NCBI GenBank assembly: GCA_030018555.1
Contig: JASEHY010000079.1
Coordinates: 1 to 6,404 of the forward strand
DNA from: Planctomycetota bacterium
GTDB taxonomy: Bacteria; Planctomycetota; MHYJ01; JACQXL01
Length of the DNA stretch: 6,404 nt
Reading direction: 5' to 3'
Shown in pieces: positions 1-5,082 of the stretch. Positions within the stretch are counted from its first letter, which is position 1. Each line of letters opens with the position of its first letter. Made by a program: the position numbers and the translations under genes. The notes beneath the pieces are model-generated. The model did not search any database. It worked only from the letters and a program-made list of their open reading frames with translations, and had not been told where the DNA came from.

Positions 1-25
1 TCAGCATGACAAAAAGGGGGCGTTT

Positions 26-50
26 CGTCCCTACGGGATCCTGTAAGGGC
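26..50. repeat. Palindromic repeat, copy 1
   Basis: An imperfect palindrome is built around GGATCC, with the arms CCCTACGGGA and TCCTGTAAGGG. A closely related sequence lies in the opposite orientation near 3345-3370 inside the pilB leader, and a weaker relative (CCCTGCGGGA...GTAA) at about 2993-3009. The three copies suggest a dispersed, REP-like palindromic element. No coding potential is seen in positions 1-60. Confidence 0.55.
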
Positions 51-62
51 AAGAGTTCAGTA

Positions 63-105
63 TTAAAATAAAATATTGACTTCTGATATGATAAAATGTT
101 ATATC
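63..105 (+). promoter_or_regulatory. Promoter of the Nramp-like gene
   Basis: Two overlapping sigma70-like readings are possible. The first has TTAAAA (63-68), an 18-bp spacer and TATGAT (87-92) preceded by TG, which makes an extended -10 box. The second has TTGACT (76-81), an 18-bp spacer and TATATC (100-105), which would start the transcript almost at the ATG at 114 and give a nearly leaderless message. Both put transcription initiation at or after the ATG at 96, so they support 114 as the translation start. No Shine-Dalgarno sequence is visible before either ATG. Confidence 0.45.
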
Positions 106-113
106 TACTTAAT

Positions 114-1367
114 ATGAATCATCTGCAATCCTCCACTACCAAGCGAGGGCTCTGGGCGAGTATCCTTCTGGTTTTTTCTTTGATGGGTCCGGGACTGATT
201 ACCGGTAACTTCGGTAATGACGCCGGCGGCATCACCACTTATTCTGTAGCCGGGATTGAATTCGGGCTAAAGATGCTCTGGATGGTCATACCCGTGGTGG
301 CAATCCTGTTGCTATATCAGGAGATGAGCGGCCGGCTTGGAGCGGTTACTGGAAAAGGGCTTTCGGACCTGATTAGAGAGAATTTTGGGGTCAAAACCGC
401 TTTTTATGTAATGGCAGGTAAGTTTTTAGCAGGTATTGCTAATGCGGCAGCAAATATCAGCGGTATCGCGGCAGCAATGTGGCTATTCGGAGTTGATAAA
501 TATTTAAGCGTGCCATTGATTGTGCTTTTCTTATGGGTTCTCACCATTAAAGCAAATTATCGTCGGCTTGAGAAAATCTTCCTTATTGGCATACTGTTTT
601 ACGGCTGTTATGTGGCGGCTGGTCTTCTGGCACCGGTGGACTGGAAAGAGGTGGGACATCAGGTTGTTAAACCATCGTTTCAATTTGACTCTAAGTTTAT
701 GATGCTGTTAGTTGCTTTAATCGGGACGACATTAGCGCCATGGATGGTGTTTTATCATCAATCAAGCGTTGTAGAAAAGGGTATCACTGTTTCTAATTAT
801 AAATACTTCAGGTGGGAAATTCTTTTTGCCGGTATCAGTGTGGGTGTGGTGATATTTTTTATCATAGTAACTTCATCAACTCTACATGGCAGGGTAGAGG
901 CGCATACGGTAGCGGATGTTGCCCTCGCTTTAGAGCCATTAGGGGGTAAATATACGACCTATTTATTCGCCCTCGGCCTGCTAATTGCCTCTCTCGGCGC
1001 CAGTATTATCCTGCCCCTGTCAACTTCTTTTTCCGTATGCGAAATCTTCGGATGGGAAAGCGGGGTAACTAAACGGTTTATGGAAGCACCTCAATTTTAT
1101 GGGCTTTTTACTTTGCAACTTGTTATCGGAACTGTTATAGTTCTGATTCCCGATATCTCGTTAATCAAGGTAATGATTATTTCTCAGACCCTTAATGGGT
1201 TATTGTTGCCTGTTGTGCTTGTGATTATGCTGCTCCTTATCAATAAGAAAAAACTGATGGGTGATTATAGAAACGGGTTGGTGATGAATCTGGCTGCCAT
1301 CGCCTCCACGATGGCAATCTCTGTCTGTGCGATAATTTTAGTGGTAATCGGGTTGATGGGAGGATAA
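114..1367 (+). CDS. Nramp-family divalent metal transporter (atypical subgroup)
   Basis: This is an integral inner-membrane protein of about 417 residues with roughly eleven hydrophobic segments, the size and shape of Nramp/MntH proteins with the LeuT fold. The first helix has GPGLITGNFGNDAGG (NDAGG at residues 35-39) where classical Nramp has DPGN. The sixth helix has GTTLAPWMVFYHQS (APWM at 208-211) where MntH carries the methionine-containing MPH motif. The family is therefore clear, but the metal-binding residues differ, so transport of Mn or Fe should not be assumed. The ATG at 114 is preferred over 96 because the promoter elements lie over or beyond 96 and the six extra residues (MLYLLN) are not family-like. 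The gene appears monocistronic, with a hairpin repeat beginning 9 bp after its stop. Family assignment is firm and the substrate is unknown. Confidence 0.88.
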   Translation: MNHLQSSTTKRGLWASILLVFSLMGPGLITGNFGNDAGGITTYSVAGIEFGLKMLWMVIPVVAILLLYQEMSGRLGAVTGKGLSDLIRENFGVKTAFYVMAGKFLAGIANAAANISGIAAAMWLFGVDKYLSVPLIVLFLWVLTIKANYRRLEKIFLIGILFYGCYVAAGLLAPVDWKEVGHQVVKPSFQFDSKFMMLLVALIGTTLAPWMVFYHQSSVVEKGITVSNYKYFRWEILFAGISVGVVIFFIIVTSSTLHGRVEAHTVADVALALEPLGGKYTTYLFALGLLIASLGASIILPLSTSFSVCEIFGWESGVTKRFMEAPQFYGLFTLQLVIGTVIVLIPDISLIKVMIISQTLNGLLLPVVLVIMLLLINKKKLMGDYRNGLVMNLAAIASTMAISVCAIILVVIGLMGG

Positions 1368-1375
1368 AATAGCAA

Positions 1376-1457
1376 TGAAGTTACAGGGTTACAAGTTAGA
1401 AGTTACAAGGGGATAGGTTCTAACCTGTAACTTGTAACTCTGTAACTTGTAACTTCA
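1376..1457. repeat. Hairpin-forming repeat of 7-bp units between the transporter and purF
   Basis: The left arm contains tandem units GTTACAA, GTTAGAA and GTTACAA. The right arm carries the complement as TTGTAAC units. The arms pair over about 33 bp with a few mismatches and one bulge around a loop near GGATAGGTTC. The element fills nearly the whole gap and ends 9 bp before the purF ATG. Five T residues follow at 1462-1466, so it may also weaken read-through from the transporter, but the stem is AT-rich and is not a classic terminator. Confidence 0.7.
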
Positions 1458-1466
1458 ATACTTTTT

Positions 1467-2972
1467 ATGTGCGGAATTTTAGGGATTTGTGGTTCTGATA
1501 GTGTGGTTGGTGAGGTTTATAATGGACTCAATGCTCTCCAGCACAGGGGACAGGATTCAGCCGGCATTATCACTTATGACGGTCAATTCCATCTGAAAAA
1601 AGGTAACGGTCTGGTTCAGAACATTTTCAGTGTTAAAAATATTGAACGGCTTGGTGGTAATATCGGCATAGGTCATGTTCGTTATCCGACGGTGGGCGGA
1701 GGTGATGCGGAAGACGCACAGCCCTTTTACATCAACAGCCCTTTCGGCATCGCTATGGCTCATAATGGTAATGTTACAAATCACTTTGAACTGAGAGAAG
1801 AGCTTGAGAAAAAGGGGAGATACCATATCAATTCCAGTTGTGATGTAGAGGTTATTCTCAATGTTTTTGCTGATGAACTGCTGAGAGTAAAGAGCCAGGA
1901 GCAAATGGCAGAAACCATATTCAGAGCGGTTGTCCGGCTCTTCAAAAGGGTGGAAGGTAGTTATTCAGTGGTTGGGATAATTGCTAATAAAGGGTTATTT
2001 GCCTTCCGCGACCCTCACGGAATTAAACCTCTGATATTCGGAAGACGGGGCAATGATTATTGCTTTGCTTCGGAAAGTGTCGCACTGGATATACTGGGCT
2101 ATCAGGTGGAGAGAGATGTCGCACCCGGCGAGGTTATCTTCATCCAGCAACAAACTCCATTCTTCAAGGCACAACGAGAAATATTCAGCAATTCGCCATC
2201 CGCCATTCGCAATTCGCAATCCCATACTCCCTGCATCTTTGAATGGATATATTTTGCCAGGCCTGATTCGGTTCTGGATGGCATCAATGTTTATGAAGCA
2301 CGGCTACGATTGGGTGAAGAATTGGCAAAAGAAGTGAGCAAGCGAGCTCTAAAAACTGATATAGTGGTGCCGGTGCCTGATAGCGCCAAGCCAGCCGCAT
2401 TGGCATTGTCTTCTTTATTAAAACTGCCCTATCGTGAGGCGCTGGTTAAGAATCGTTATATCGGCAGAACCTTCATTATGTCTTCGCAGGAAGATAGAGA
2501 GAATACGGTCAAACAGAAACTCAACCCTATCAAAAGTAAAATCAAAGATAAAAGAGTTCTTTTAGTTGACGATAGTATTGTCAGGGGAACAACCTCAAGG
2601 GAAATAGTTAATTTAGTGAAGAATGCGGGCGCAAAGGAGGTCTCCCTCGCAATAACCTGTCCGCCTCTGAGATATCCCTGTGTCTATGGTATTGATATGC
2701 AGACCAAAAAAGAATTTATCGCCCGTAATAAAGATGAGGAAAAGATTGCAAGGGAAATAGGGGTTAATAAACTTGTCTATCAGACACTGGACGGCTTAAT
2801 CAGGGCTGTTAGTATCAGACCTTTTGTGTTCAGTTCGGGAAGAACCGCTAAGAATAAATACTGCACTGCCTGTTTCACGGGAATATATCCGACAAAGATT
2901 TCTGAAAAGATGTTTAAGGAAATAGAACGGGACCGATTGAAGGCGCAGTGCTCTGGTGTTACAACGTTTTAA
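1467..2972 (+). CDS. purF: Amidophosphoribosyltransferase (glutamine PRPP amidotransferase)
   Basis: It catalyses the first step of purine synthesis, converting PRPP and glutamine to 5-phosphoribosylamine in the cytosol. The N-terminal Ntn-hydrolase glutaminase domain starts MCGI, with Cys2 as nucleophile, followed by HRGQDSAG (26-33), HVRYPT (70-75) and HNGN (99-102). The C-terminal phosphoribosyltransferase domain has VLLVDDSIVRGTT (364-376) for PRPP. Cysteines 256 (CIFEW), 405 (YPCVYGID), 466 and 469 (KYCTACF) match the four [4Fe-4S] ligands of the Bacillus-type enzyme. No propeptide is present, because an in-frame stop at 1443-1445 blocks upstream extension. There is no clear Shine-Dalgarno site, since the repeat ends just upstream. 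The 501 residues are slightly long because a repeat-encoded stretch at about 242-253 enlarges the linker before Cys256. The last residues, SGVTTF, and the stop codon are encoded inside the next inverted repeat. Confidence 0.96.
   Translation: MCGILGICGSDSVVGEVYNGLNALQHRGQDSAGIITYDGQFHLKKGNGLVQNIFSVKNIERLGGNIGIGHVRYPTVGGGDAEDAQPFYINSPFGIAMAHNGNVTNHFELREELEKKGRYHINSSCDVEVILNVFADELLRVKSQEQMAETIFRAVVRLFKRVEGSYSVVGIIANKGLFAFRDPHGIKPLIFGRRGNDYCFASESVALDILGYQVERDVAPGEVIFIQQQTPFFKAQREIFSNSPSAIRNSQSHTPCIFEWIYFARPDSVLDGINVYEARLRLGEELAKEVSKRALKTDIVVPVPDSAKPAALALSSLLKLPYREALVKNRYIGRTFIMSSQEDRENTVKQKLNPIKSKIKDKRVLLVDDSIVRGTTSREIVNLVKNAGAKEVSLAITCPPLRYPCVYGIDMQTKKEFIARNKDEEKIAREIGVNKLVYQTLDGLIRAVSIRPFVFSSGRTAKNKYCTACFTGIYPTKISEKMFKEIERDRLKAQCSGVTTF
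2191..2225. repeat. 7-bp tandem repeat block inside purF
   Basis: Consecutive heptamers read ATTCGCC, ATCCGCC, ATTCGCA, ATTCGCA and ATCCCAT. In the purF frame they encode roughly NSPSAIRNSQSH (residues 242-253), in the linker between GEVIFI and the first cluster cysteine, where Bacillus PurF is about 11 residues shorter by recalled alignment. The reverse strand after pilB (about 5011-5030) carries similar units (ATCCGCA, ATTAGCA), so this is probably a dispersed heptamer family inserted in a tolerant surface linker. Confidence 0.6.
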
Positions 2973-3039
2973 TGTTATAATATTTCATTGCCCCTGCGGG
3001 ACTTCGTAACACTGAAACAATAAAACATTGTAACACCAG
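2953..3039. repeat. Long inverted repeat overlapping the purF stop codon
   Basis: A 24-nt left arm (2953-2976, starting CTGGTGTTACAA) pairs with a right arm (3016-3039, ending TTGTAACACCAG) at 22 of 24 positions, enclosing a 39-nt loop. The purF stop (2970-2972) is inside the left arm. The loop holds a small CCCCTGCGGG hairpin that resembles the dispersed palindrome at 26-50. No T-tract follows, so it is not a typical intrinsic terminator. It could be a MITE-like or REP-like element. Confidence 0.75.
2973..2981 (+). promoter_or_regulatory. Extended -10 promoter for the tRNA locus
   Basis: TGTTATAAT is a perfect extended -10 box (TG, one base, TATAAT). It starts at the last base of the purF stop codon neighbourhood and lies at the base of the inverted-repeat loop. 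No good -35 box is seen, which extended -10 promoters can tolerate. A start near 2988 would give a leader of about 60 nt before the outer tRNA at 3047. Confidence 0.45.
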
Positions 3040-3076
3040 ATTATCGGGGCGGTTATCTCAGCGGGAGAGCATCTCG

Positions 3077-3199
3077 TTTATTCATCCCGTTAGACGCCTC
3101 TGGACAGTTAGCTCAGTTGGTTAGAGCGTCTCGCTTACACCGAGAAGGTCAGAGGTTCGAATCCTCTACTGTCCAGAGGAAGCGTCTAACGGGACAAGC
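3077..3199 (+). other. Intron-like insert in the outer tRNA: 13-bp helix enclosing tRNA-Val
   Basis: TCCCGTTAGACGC (3085-3097) is perfectly complementary to GCGTCTAACGGGA (3182-3194). CTC (3098-3100) can also pair with GAG (3176-3178), leaving GAA as a bulge. Inside, only the tRNA-Val gene remains. The helix would stack on the outer anticodon stem across an asymmetric 8-by-5-nt internal loop. No group I intron core could fit, and no open reading frame is carried. The only possible target duplication is CA (3083-3084 and 3195-3196), which is too short to be meaningful. Confidence 0.7.
3102..3175 (+). tRNA. tRNA-Val (anticodon TAC)
   Basis: This is a complete cloverleaf. Acceptor GGACAGT (3102-3108) pairs 7/7 with ACTGTCC (3168-3174), followed by discriminator A. 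D-stem GCTC/GAGC has loop AGTTGGTTA. Anticodon stem TCTCG/CGAGA encloses loop CTTACAC with TAC at 3136-3138. Variable region is AGGTC, T-stem AGAGG/CCTCT and T-loop TTCGAAT. CCA is not encoded (GAG follows), unlike the outer tRNA, so CCA must be added by nucleotidyltransferase. It reads GUA and, by wobble, other valine codons. It lies wholly inside the outer tRNA's anticodon loop. Confidence 0.95.
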
Positions 3200-3245
3200 C
3201 GAGGAGGTCGTAGGTTCAATCCCTACACCGCCCACCATCTTTGAA

Positions 3246-3319
3246 ATGAGAATACTACACCTGTATAGCGATTGGAAATGGACAGGACCAAGCGAGCCGG
3301 TATTGAATCTCTGCAGGGG
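3246..3319 (+). pseudogene. 5' remnant of a glycosyltransferase-like gene, fused in frame to pilB
   Basis: The ATG at 3246 opens with MRILHLYSDWKWTGPSEPV, followed by LNLCRG. This resembles the N-terminus of GT4-type glycosyltransferases (a first beta strand, then a glycine-containing nucleotide-sugar-domain loop) and not any PilB. After about 25 codons the similarity stops where the palindromic repeat cluster begins at 3320. The ATG lies 8 nt after the outer tRNA's CCA and has no visible Shine-Dalgarno site. The family call rests on recalled N-terminal patterns, so it is an inference. It could also be a chance leader. Confidence 0.4.
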
Positions 3320-5012
3320 CTTGTCCGCCGAAGGCGCCCCTATCCCTCTGACGGGATCCCGTGAGGGACGGGGCGACCGTTTGAGCGTCGGATCCGCCTC
3401 TGGCGGACAAGGTGCCCGTAAGAAGATAGGGGAGATATTGGTAGAAAAAGGTGTTCTTACCCCAGCCCGTGTTACAGCCATTCTTGCCAGACAATCCAAT
3501 CTCAAATTCGTCCGCATTTCCACAGGGACAATAACTCAAGAGATAATCAAGTTGGTTCCCAAAAACATTGCTCTTGAACATAAGATTGTTCCTATTCAGA
3601 AAAAGGGTAGGGTTTTAATGGTAGCCGCATCCAGCCCATTAGATGTTTTCAGTATGGACAATTTACGTTTCGCGCTCAATAGTGATATAGAATTAGTCTT
3701 AGCCGCGCCTGATGAGATAAATCAGTCAATTGGTAAATATTACGGTTCTTCTATAGATGACTATAAGAGTCTGGTTGGCGATGTCAGCGATGTAGATGTA
3801 GCGGTGCGTTCTGACAAAGAAGAGGAGTTCACTGAAGACGATGCACCTGTTATTCGGCTTGTTCATACGATTATTTCTGGTGCGGTTAAAAATAGAGCGA
3901 GCGATATTCATATTGAGCCGATGGAAGATGTCTTACGAATTCGTTATCGTATAGATGGCGTCTGCCGGGAAATAGACTCGCCACCGAAACGGCTTCAATC
4001 TCCAGTTCTTTCTCGTATTAAATTAATGGCGGGTATGGATATTGCGGAAAAGAGGAAACCGCAGGACGGCAGGATTCCCATCGTGGTAGAGAACAAGGAT
4101 TTTGATATTCGTGTCTCGGCTCTGCCCTCTCAGTATGGAGAAAGTATGGTGATGCGGCTTCTGGAAAAACAGTCTGTGGTTACCCTGGAAGGGCTTGGTT
4201 TTTCCCCTGATGATTACAAGAGGTTTAAGGCGATAATAAAAAGGCCTAATGGCATATTTCTTGTTACCGGACCAACCGGCTCAGGTAAAACGACGACACT
4301 TTATGCGGCGATAAAAGAATTAAACAGACCCAATGTTAAGATTATTACAGCGGAAGACCCTGTTGAATATGTAACCGCCGGCGTGAATCAATGTCGTGTC
4401 CGAAGTGATATCGGTTTTACTTTTGCCCGCATCATCAGAGCAATGCTCAGGCAAGCACCTAATATTATACAGGTCGGCGAAATCCGTGATGTGGAGACTG
4501 CTGAAATAGCCATCCAGGCCGCCCTGACAGGACATCTTGTATTTAGCACCCTGCATACCAACGATGCACCTTCAGCCATAACAAGATTACTGGATATGGG
4601 TGTCAAACCATTTCTCGTCGCTGCTTCTATTCAGGCTATTATGGCTCAAAGATTAATCAGAATGCTGTGTCCAAAGTGCAAACAACCATATACCCCTGAA
4701 GAACCTGAACTCGCATCTCTGGGCCTTTCCCAAAATGACATAGCAGGCAAAACTATTTATAAAGCAGTTGGTTGTAGGGAATGCAAAGATGGTTATAGGG
4801 GAAGAAAGGGTATTTTTGAATTATTGGAAATGAGTCCTAAACTTAAAGAGATGACTTTCCGTAAGGAGCCAACTATTAAATTATATGAAGAAGCCAAAAT
4901 TAGCGGTAGAATGGTCTCTCTTCTTGAAGACGGGGTAAGAAAGATACTTGAAGGGCTCACCACAATTGAAGAAGTGATTTCCTTAACTCGTAGAGAAGAT
5001 GTTGGATATTAA
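3246..5012 (+). CDS. pilB: Type IV pilus assembly ATPase PilB, chimeric N-terminus
   Basis: PilB is the cytoplasmic hexameric ATPase that drives pilus extension. Counting from the ATG at 3246 (588 aa), residues about 61-162 match the second part of the MshEN/GspE-N domain (RKKIGEILVEKGVLT onward). The C-terminal core has SDIHIEP (219-225), Walker A GPTGSGKT (342-349), Asp box AEDPVEY (369-375), Walker B region QVGEIRD (409-415), His box TGHLVFSTLHTND (428-440) and a zinc-binding tetracysteine at 475, 478, 510 and 513. The usual RQDPD before the catalytic Glu reads RQAPN here. The first helical part of MshEN and a native start are absent. Residues 1-25 look like a glycosyltransferase and 25-56 are repeat-encoded. 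The open frame continues upstream into tRNA sequence, which cannot be coding. Other starts, such as TTG 3381, are possible. PilT follows 70 bp later. The product is sure, the start is not. Confidence 0.85.
   Translation: MRILHLYSDWKWTGPSEPVLNLCRGLSAEGAPIPLTGSREGRGDRLSVGSASGGQGARKKIGEILVEKGVLTPARVTAILARQSNLKFVRISTGTITQEIIKLVPKNIALEHKIVPIQKKGRVLMVAASSPLDVFSMDNLRFALNSDIELVLAAPDEINQSIGKYYGSSIDDYKSLVGDVSDVDVAVRSDKEEEFTEDDAPVIRLVHTIISGAVKNRASDIHIEPMEDVLRIRYRIDGVCREIDSPPKRLQSPVLSRIKLMAGMDIAEKRKPQDGRIPIVVENKDFDIRVSALPSQYGESMVMRLLEKQSVVTLEGLGFSPDDYKRFKAIIKRPNGIFLVTGPTGSGKTTTLYAAIKELNRPNVKIITAEDPVEYVTAGVNQCRVRSDIGFTFARIIRAMLRQAPNIIQVGEIRDVETAEIAIQAALTGHLVFSTLHTNDAPSAITRLLDMGVKPFLVAASIQAIMAQRLIRMLCPKCKQPYTPEEPELASLGLSQNDIAGKTIYKAVGCRECKDGYRGRKGIFELLEMSPKLKEMTFRKEPTIKLYEEAKISGRMVSLLEDGVRKILEGLTTIEEVISLTRREDVGY
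3320..3411. repeat. Cluster of palindromic repeats inside the pilB leader
   Basis: Two copies of a 17-bp unit face each other: 3320-3336 (CTTGTCCGCCGAAGGCG) and the reverse complement at 3395-3411, matching at 15 of 17. Their outermost 10 bp are identical. Each unit is itself a hairpin, for example TCCGCC-TCT-GGCGGA. Between them lies a GGATCC-centred hairpin (about 3338-3373), which is the inverted relative of the repeat at 26-50. The arrangement resembles a BIME or MITE. The cluster is open in the pilB frame and joins the glycosyltransferase-like start to PilB. Confidence 0.75.
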
Positions 5013-5071
5013 TTGCTAATTGCGGATGGCGATGGCGCCAAAGGCGCCACCGAAATTCCAAATCAGCAATT
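5011..5071. repeat. Two-tier palindrome filling the pilB-pilT gap
   Basis: The outer arms AATTGCTAATT (5011-5021) and AATCAGCAATT (5061-5071) pair at 10 of 11 positions. Inside, TGGCGCC (5033-5039) and GGCGCCA (5043-5049) form a perfect 7-bp stem with loop AAA. The left edge overlaps the pilB stop codon (5010-5012). The right edge touches the pilT ribosome binding site. The reverse strand carries heptamers (ATCCGCA, ATTAGCA) like those inside purF. It could modulate the pilB/pilT ratio through RNA structure, which is an inference. Confidence 0.65.
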
Positions 5072-5082
5072 GGGGAGGAAGT
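5072..5082 (+). promoter_or_regulatory. Ribosome binding site that sets the pilT start
   Basis: GGGGAGGAAGT directly precedes ATG 5083, with the GGAGG core at 5074-5078. It is the strongest ribosome binding site among the main genes and favours this ATG over an in-frame TTG at 5020, whose extra 21 residues are translated from the palindrome. Confidence 0.8.

Larger units (their letters stand above)
3047..3237 (+). tRNA. Interrupted (split-like) tRNA with a nested tRNA in its anticodon loop; identity unresolved
   Basis: The two ends form one tRNA. The acceptor GGGCGGT (3047-3053) pairs 7/7 with ACCGCCC (3227-3233), followed by discriminator A and encoded CCA (3235-3237). T8 and A9 precede a D-arm TCTC/GAGC (3056-3070) with one mismatch (T10 with C25), and the D-loop AGCGGGA is canonical. 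Anticodon stem TCTCG (3072-3076) pairs with CGAGG (3200-3204). The variable region is AGGTC, T-stem GTAGG pairs with CCTAC, and the T-loop is TTCAATC. The anticodon loop is not contiguous: 8 nt (TTTATTCA) on the 5' side and 5 nt (CAAGC) on the 3' side are separated by a 13-bp helix and a whole tRNA-Val. Without known splice points the anticodon cannot be read. The short variable region argues against Leu or Ser. It is either a functional split tRNA or a gene disrupted by insertion. Confidence 0.7.

Noticed and set aside
96..113. ATG at 96 as the transporter start
   Set aside because: It lies within or before the likely promoter -10 elements, lacks a Shine-Dalgarno site and adds non-family residues.
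3077..3199. Group I intron in the outer tRNA
   Set aside because: The insert is only 123 nt, mostly occupied by the tRNA-Val, with no room for a group I catalytic core.
3117..3245. Upstream extension of the pilB reading frame beginning at 3117
   Set aside because: It is translated from the tRNA-Val and outer tRNA sequence. Both tRNAs are well supported, so those 43 residues are spurious.
1376..3411. CRISPR array
   Set aside because: The repeats are 7-bp tandems or palindromes without regular spacers of 30-40 bp, and no cas gene is present.
3149..3523. 124-residue reverse-strand frame containing GGVGIEPTTS
   Set aside because: The GIEPTT string is a known artefact of translating the antisense of tRNA genes. 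The rest is antisense to repeats and pilB.
5020..5082. TTG start for pilT at 5020
   Set aside because: No ribosome binding site is present there, and the added residues are encoded by the palindrome. ATG 5083 has a strong site and gives the normal PilT length.
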